A DNA stretch of 64,000 bases, taken from positions 713,737-777,736 of the forward strand of contig NZ_CP022162.1 of assembly GCF_003293595.1 (NCBI RefSeq), written 5' to 3'. The DNA comes from Microbacterium sp. PM5. Lineage in GTDB: Bacteria; Actinomycetota; Actinomycetes; Actinomycetales; Microbacteriaceae. The notes under the pieces are model-generated. The model was not told the origin of the DNA. It saw nothing but the letters and a program-made list of their open reading frames with translations, and did not search any database. This document shows positions 61,015 to 64,000 of this stretch, piece by piece; position 1 is the stretch's first letter, and each line of letters starts with the position of its first letter. The position numbers and the translations under genes are program-made.

Positions 61015-61442
61015 CGAGCCACCTCCGCGACGCGAGTGCGCGCGTTGACGATGTCTGCGGCGCGGCGGATGGTGCGCCACTCATCCTCGTCCAGGTCGGC
61101 GAAGCGCGGCGCGAGCGCGGAGCTCAGAACGCTCAGCCACTCCTCGAGGGCCGTCATCCCGGCATCCGTCGCCGAGACGAGGGTCGCGCGCGAGTCGTCG
61201 GGATCGACGGTTCGCTCGAGGAGCCCGGCGTCGGCCATCTGTGCGACCAGCCGTGTCATACCGGGCTGCGTGACGCGCGAAAGCGTCGCCAGGTCGCCGA
61301 TGCGCAGCGGGCCGTGGTCGCGCAGGAGCACGAGCGTGCGCCATTGGGCGGAGGGGGCTTCGGTGCGGGTGTCCAGCGCGGCCACCCGTGTCAGGGCGTG
61401 CGCGCCGAGCAGCAGTCGCAGAATGTCGTCGGAATGATGCAT
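61011..61442 (-). CDS. MarR-family regulator of the efflux operon
   Basis: 143 residues with the winged helix: RIGDLATLSRVTQPGMTRLVAQMADAGLLERT and DPDDSRATLVSATDAG. The start codon itself lies inside an inverted repeat, and the -10 is TATACT six bases upstream, so a repressor bound here would block its own leaderless transcript. It shares the transcript with the MFS gene. The ligand is unknown. Confidence 0.86.
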   Translation of the reverse strand: MHHSDDILRLLLGAHALTRVAALDTRTEAPSAQWRTLVLLRDHGPLRIGDLATLSRVTQPGMTRLVAQMADAGLLERTVDPDDSRATLVSATDAGMTALEEWLSVLSSALAPRFADLDEDEWRTIRRAADIVNARTRVAEVAR

Positions 61443-61469
61443 ACCAACAGTATATACCGCCGGTATGCA
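61438..61469. promoter_or_regulatory. Operator/promoter of the MarR-MFS operon
   Basis: TGCATACC (61438-61445) and GGTATGCA (61462-61469) are perfect inverted arms with a 16-nt spacer that contains TATACT on the minus strand (61454-61449) and the 8-bp palindrome GTATATAC (61450-61457). It fits MarR autoregulation. Confidence 0.65.
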
Positions 61470-61511
61470 AAAGGGGTTATGGGATCGTGACCGTCCCGTC
61501 GGGGGTGAGGT

Positions 61512-61540
61512 TTGACAACGCGCCGTCGCCTGAAGATGAT
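61512..61540 (+). promoter_or_regulatory. Promoter of the ABC transporter operon
   Basis: A perfect -35 TTGACA (61512-61517) and a -10 GATGAT (61535-61540) with 17 bp spacing. This is the only promoter here with a consensus -35. Confidence 0.6.
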
Positions 61541-61545
61541 TGCAG

Positions 61546-61567
61546 TACCTGAATCAGTTCTCAGGTA
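61546..61567. promoter_or_regulatory. Inverted repeat downstream of the ABC promoter
   Basis: TACCTGA and TCAGGTA, perfect 7-bp arms with an 8-nt spacer. It starts six bases after the -10, so it covers the likely transcription start and is a good operator candidate; the regulator is not known. Confidence 0.5.
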
Positions 61568-61594
61568 TTCCTTCCAATGGTGAAAGGTACGCAC

Positions 61595-62803
61595 ATGCGG
61601 GTTACGAAGAAGTTGCTCCACGCGAGTTTTGTGGCCGTCGTCGCGACGACGGCTCTCGCACTGTCGGCGTGCGCGCCGCAGGACGCGACGACCAGTGGAG
61701 CGGCGACCGCCGGTGGCGGACCCGCGGACGTCACTGTCGGGGTGGTGACGAGCGAGACGGGCCCGCTCGCCAGCTACGGCAAGCAGTATCTCGACGGTTT
61801 CAAAGCAGGTCTCGACTACGCCACCGACGGCTCCAATGAGGTGAACGGCACCAAGATCACCGTCGACTACCGCGACGACGCGGGCGACCCCGACACGGCC
61901 GTCGGCGTGGCGAAGGAGCTCATCGGACAAGGGGTGAACATCCTGGCCGGCAGCGCCTCTTCGGGTGTCGCCGCCGCGGTCGCCGAGCAGGCGGGGCAGA
62001 ACAAGGTCCTCTTCATCTCGGGACCGGCCGCTGCGGATGCACTCACCGGTGTCAACCCCTACACGTTCCGCAGCGGTCGTCAGTCCGCGCAGGACGTCGC
62101 CACGGCGGGCACCTTCCTCGGCGACCTCCAGGGCAAGACCGTCACGGTGTTCGCCCAGAACAACGCCTTCGGCAAGGGCAACGAGGCCGCCGTGACGGCG
62201 ATCCTCGGGGCGAAGGGAGCCACGGTGAACAGCGTGCTGGTCGCCGAGGACGTCACCGAGTTCACGCCGTTCGCCCAGCAGGTGCTGGCGGCCAAGCCTG
62301 ACCTCGTGTTCGTCGCCTGGGCAGGTGCCACATCGGGCGCCATGTGGCAGTCCATGAGCCAGCAGGGCGTGTTGGACGCCGTGCCGGTGGTCACGGGGCT
62401 CGGCGACTCGGCGACGTTCGGGGCGTATGGAGCCGCTTCCGAGAAGATCAAGTTCCTGAACTACTACTTCCCCGGGGCGCCGGACAACGAGGTGAACACC
62501 AAGATGATCGACGCCGTCACCAAGGCGGGTGGGACGCCCGACCTCTTCACTCCCGACGGCTTCAACGCGGCGCTGATGGTCGTGCAGGCCGTCAAGGCAG
62601 GAAAGGGCGACGTCGAGGCCATGGTCAAGAGCCTCGAGAACTACACCTTCCAGGGCCCGAAGGGCTCGCTCACCGTACGCGCCGGCGACCACGCCCTGAT
62701 CCAGGACATGTATCAGGTCAAGCTCGTCGCGAACGGCGGCAGCTTCACGCCCGAGCTCGTCGACACCGTGCCGGCAGACCAGGTCGCCCCGGCGAAGAAG
62801 TAG
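61595..62803 (+). CDS. Branched-chain amino-acid-type ABC substrate-binding lipoprotein
   Basis: 402 residues. The signal peptide ends in ALSAC (lipobox), then a Gly/Ala linker, then a periplasmic-binding fold of the Leu/Ile/Val-binding type (VGVVTSETGPLASYGKQYL, GSASSGVAAAVAEQ). The ATG at 61595 is preceded by GAAAGGT; an earlier ATG lies six codons upstream. The family also binds urea, amides or aromatic compounds, so the ligand is uncertain. Two ATPase genes follow. Confidence 0.85.
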   Translation: MRVTKKLLHASFVAVVATTALALSACAPQDATTSGAATAGGGPADVTVGVVTSETGPLASYGKQYLDGFKAGLDYATDGSNEVNGTKITVDYRDDAGDPDTAVGVAKELIGQGVNILAGSASSGVAAAVAEQAGQNKVLFISGPAAADALTGVNPYTFRSGRQSAQDVATAGTFLGDLQGKTVTVFAQNNAFGKGNEAAVTAILGAKGATVNSVLVAEDVTEFTPFAQQVLAAKPDLVFVAWAGATSGAMWQSMSQQGVLDAVPVVTGLGDSATFGAYGAASEKIKFLNYYFPGAPDNEVNTKMIDAVTKAGGTPDLFTPDGFNAALMVVQAVKAGKGDVEAMVKSLENYTFQGPKGSLTVRAGDHALIQDMYQVKLVANGGSFTPELVDTVPADQVAPAKK

Positions 62804-62839
62804 TCGGCGAGACGGCATCCGAAAGCGAGGCGAAGCCGC

Positions 62840-63628
62840 ATGAGCACCCCCGTCCCGTCCGCACTCCTGATCGACGGCCTCGGCCTGCAGATCGGCGGAG
62901 CGACCATCCTGAAAGACGTCGACCTGGATGTCGCGCCCGGCAGCATCGTCGGCGTGATCGGGCCGAACGGCGCCGGAAAGACCACGCTGTTCAATGTGAT
63001 CTCCGGCGTCGCACGGCCGACCGCAGGTCGCATCGTGATGGACGGTGTCGACATCACCCGCGCGTCGATCGCACAGCGAGCGCGGACGGGGCTGGGGCGC
63101 ACCTTTCAGACCTCCAGCCTCTTTCCGCGACTCAGCGTCCTCGAGAACGTGCGCCTTGCCGCCCAGGTCGGTCTCGGTGGCAGCTTCTCTCTGCTGCGCT
63201 TTCCCCGCAGGACGGATGCCGCGACCGAGCTCGCCCTGGAGCAGCTCGTCAAGGTCGGGCTGACCCACAAACTCGACACGGCGGCCGGCGACATCTCCCA
63301 CGGCGACAAGCGCAAGCTGGAGATCGCCGTGCTGCTCGCCACCGAGGCGAAGATCGTGCTGCTCGACGAGCCGATGGCGGGGGTCGCCTCCGGCGACGTC
63401 GCGGGACTCGTGGACACGATCCGCGAGATGCAGGAAGCGACCGGGTGCACGGTGTTGATGGTCGAACACCACATCGACGTGCTCATGGGCTTCGTCCAGA
63501 AGGTCGCCGTCATGTACTCCGGGTCGATCATCGCCTTCGACTCGCCCGCGCAGATCATGGAGAACCCTCTCGTGCAGAGCGCTTACCTCGGCCGCGGTCT
63601 GCATCCGGCGGGAGAGTCTGCCGCATGA
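62840..63628 (+). CDS. livG: LivG-type ABC ATP-binding protein
   Basis: 262 residues. Walker A GPNGAGKTT, signature ISHGDKRKLEIAVLLA (SHG variant typical of LivG), Walker B IVLLDEPMAGVAS and switch His in MVEHHIDVL. The ATG lies 36 bp after the binding-protein gene, and the stop overlaps livF (ATGA). Confidence 0.9.
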   Translation: MSTPVPSALLIDGLGLQIGGATILKDVDLDVAPGSIVGVIGPNGAGKTTLFNVISGVARPTAGRIVMDGVDITRASIAQRARTGLGRTFQTSSLFPRLSVLENVRLAAQVGLGGSFSLLRFPRRTDAATELALEQLVKVGLTHKLDTAAGDISHGDKRKLEIAVLLATEAKIVLLDEPMAGVASGDVAGLVDTIREMQEATGCTVLMVEHHIDVLMGFVQKVAVMYSGSIIAFDSPAQIMENPLVQSAYLGRGLHPAGESAA

Positions 63629-64000
63629 GCGCACCGATCCTCACCGTGACGCACCTGTCGGCATCCATCGCGGGTCAGCAGGTCGTCGAAGACGTCTCGT
63701 TCGAGGTGCCGGCAACGGGCATCACGGCCGTTCTCGGCCGTAACGGGGTCGGCAAGACCTCGACCATTCGGGGGGTCCTCGGTCTCATCTCTCGTCGGGG
63801 TCGGGTCGTGCTCGCGGGTGAGCGCATCGACGCCCTTCCCACCCATCGCATCGTCCAGCGCGGTGTCGGCTACGTCCCCGAAGACCGCGAGGTGTTCGCC
63901 GGCTTGACCGTCGCCGAGAATCTGGCCCTCGCGGAGCGCGACCGAATGCCGCGCCGTGATTTCGTCGCCGAGCTCTTTCCCGACCTCATGGCCCGGCGAT
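63625..64000 (+). CDS. livF: LivF-type ABC ATP-binding protein, truncated by the window end
   Basis: About 125 codons are visible, cut at the right edge. LTVTHLSASIAGQQVVEDVSF, Walker A LGRNGVGKTS and the YVPEDREVFAGLTVAENL Q-loop region identify a LivF-type ATPase. The permease genes livH and livM should follow outside the window. Confidence 0.88.
   Translation, partial: MSAPILTVTHLSASIAGQQVVEDVSFEVPATGITAVLGRNGVGKTSTIRGVLGLISRRGRVVLAGERIDALPTHRIVQRGVGYVPEDREVFAGLTVAENLALAERDRMPRRDFVAELFPDLMARR

Noticed and set aside
59833..61437. 534-codon plus-strand frame across the MFS and MarR genes
   Set aside because: Composition is Arg/Gln/Asp-rich and it ignores the well supported transporter helices and the MarR fold on the other strand.
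61391..63634. 747-codon open frame antisense to the binding protein and livG
   Set aside because: It spans two real genes, their promoter and the MarR operator, and its translation has biased composition without motifs.
1..64000. CRISPR array, insertion sequence, integrase or prophage
   Set aside because: No regularly spaced repeats, transposase or integrase motifs, or terminal inverted repeats were seen. Gene content and codon use are uniform.

Overview
The window is dense, high-GC DNA with bacterial gene organisation and reads as one contiguous piece of actinobacterial chromosome, most likely Microbacteriaceae and probably Microbacterium. The reasons are GTG starts, stop/start-coupled genes, an AdnAB-type helicase-nuclease instead of RecBCD, a C50 carotenoid cluster, DUF3039 and DUF6226 neighbours, and gene orders shared with mycobacteria. 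No insertion sequence, prophage or CRISPR array was seen; the left and right ends cut through genes.

Region 1 (1-16.3 kb) is a conserved actinobacterial neighbourhood: adnA (truncated at the left edge), adnB, nudC, uvrD2, an E1/cyclodehydratase-like gene, a DUF2342 metalloprotease-like gene, a PDZ-Lon(S16) protease and a UPF0182 membrane protein. It matches the order I recall for M. tuberculosis Rv3202c-Rv3193c, but with an apparently dead APH-fold kinase inserted before nudC and no whiB7. Region 2 (16.3-22.5 kb) is a seven-gene, fully coupled carotenoid operon, idi-crtE-crtB-crtI-crtYe-crtYf-crtEb, which should take isoprenyl diphosphates to a C50 epsilon-type carotenoid (decaprenoxanthin-like). 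It is divergent from a MarR regulator, with a palindrome between them.

Region 3 (22.5-32.5 kb) holds initiator tRNA, an omega-amidase-like nitrilase facing a methionine/glutamine-type aminotransferase, an HtrA protease, a maltokinase-like enzyme, small unknowns and an ABC exporter whose ATPase carries a long acidic N-terminus. Region 4 (32.5-44 kb) holds pncB, murI-rph-rdgB, a cation-diffusion transporter, the divergent ligD/ku end-joining pair, dedA, a ribbon-helix-helix/VOC gene pair, tRNA-Leu and a formate/nitrite-type channel.

Region 5 (44-49 kb) is a compact Tad-like pilus operon (cpaF, tadB, tadC, pilin-like peptide, two TadE proteins, one TadG-like) with no prepilin peptidase. Region 6 (49-56.5 kb) is prfB, ftsE, ftsX, smpB and tmRNA, so translation termination and ribosome rescue sit beside the divisome ABC system; a broken alpha/beta hydrolase lies between prfB and ftsE. 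Region 7 (56.5-64 kb) has an LPXTG-anchored phosphatase, a lipoprotein, hisN, tRNA-Lys, a MarR/MFS pair with its own operator, and the start of a branched-chain amino-acid-type ABC transporter cut by the right edge.

Two patterns run across the window. Around twenty genes have a TAnnnT hexamer ending only 6-9 nt before an ATG/GTG, which fits leaderless transcription. Convergent or terminal gene ends are closed by long, nearly perfect, U-poor hairpins. Start codons below were chosen from these -10 boxes, visible ribosome binding sites and stop/start overlaps, not from the longest reading frame.
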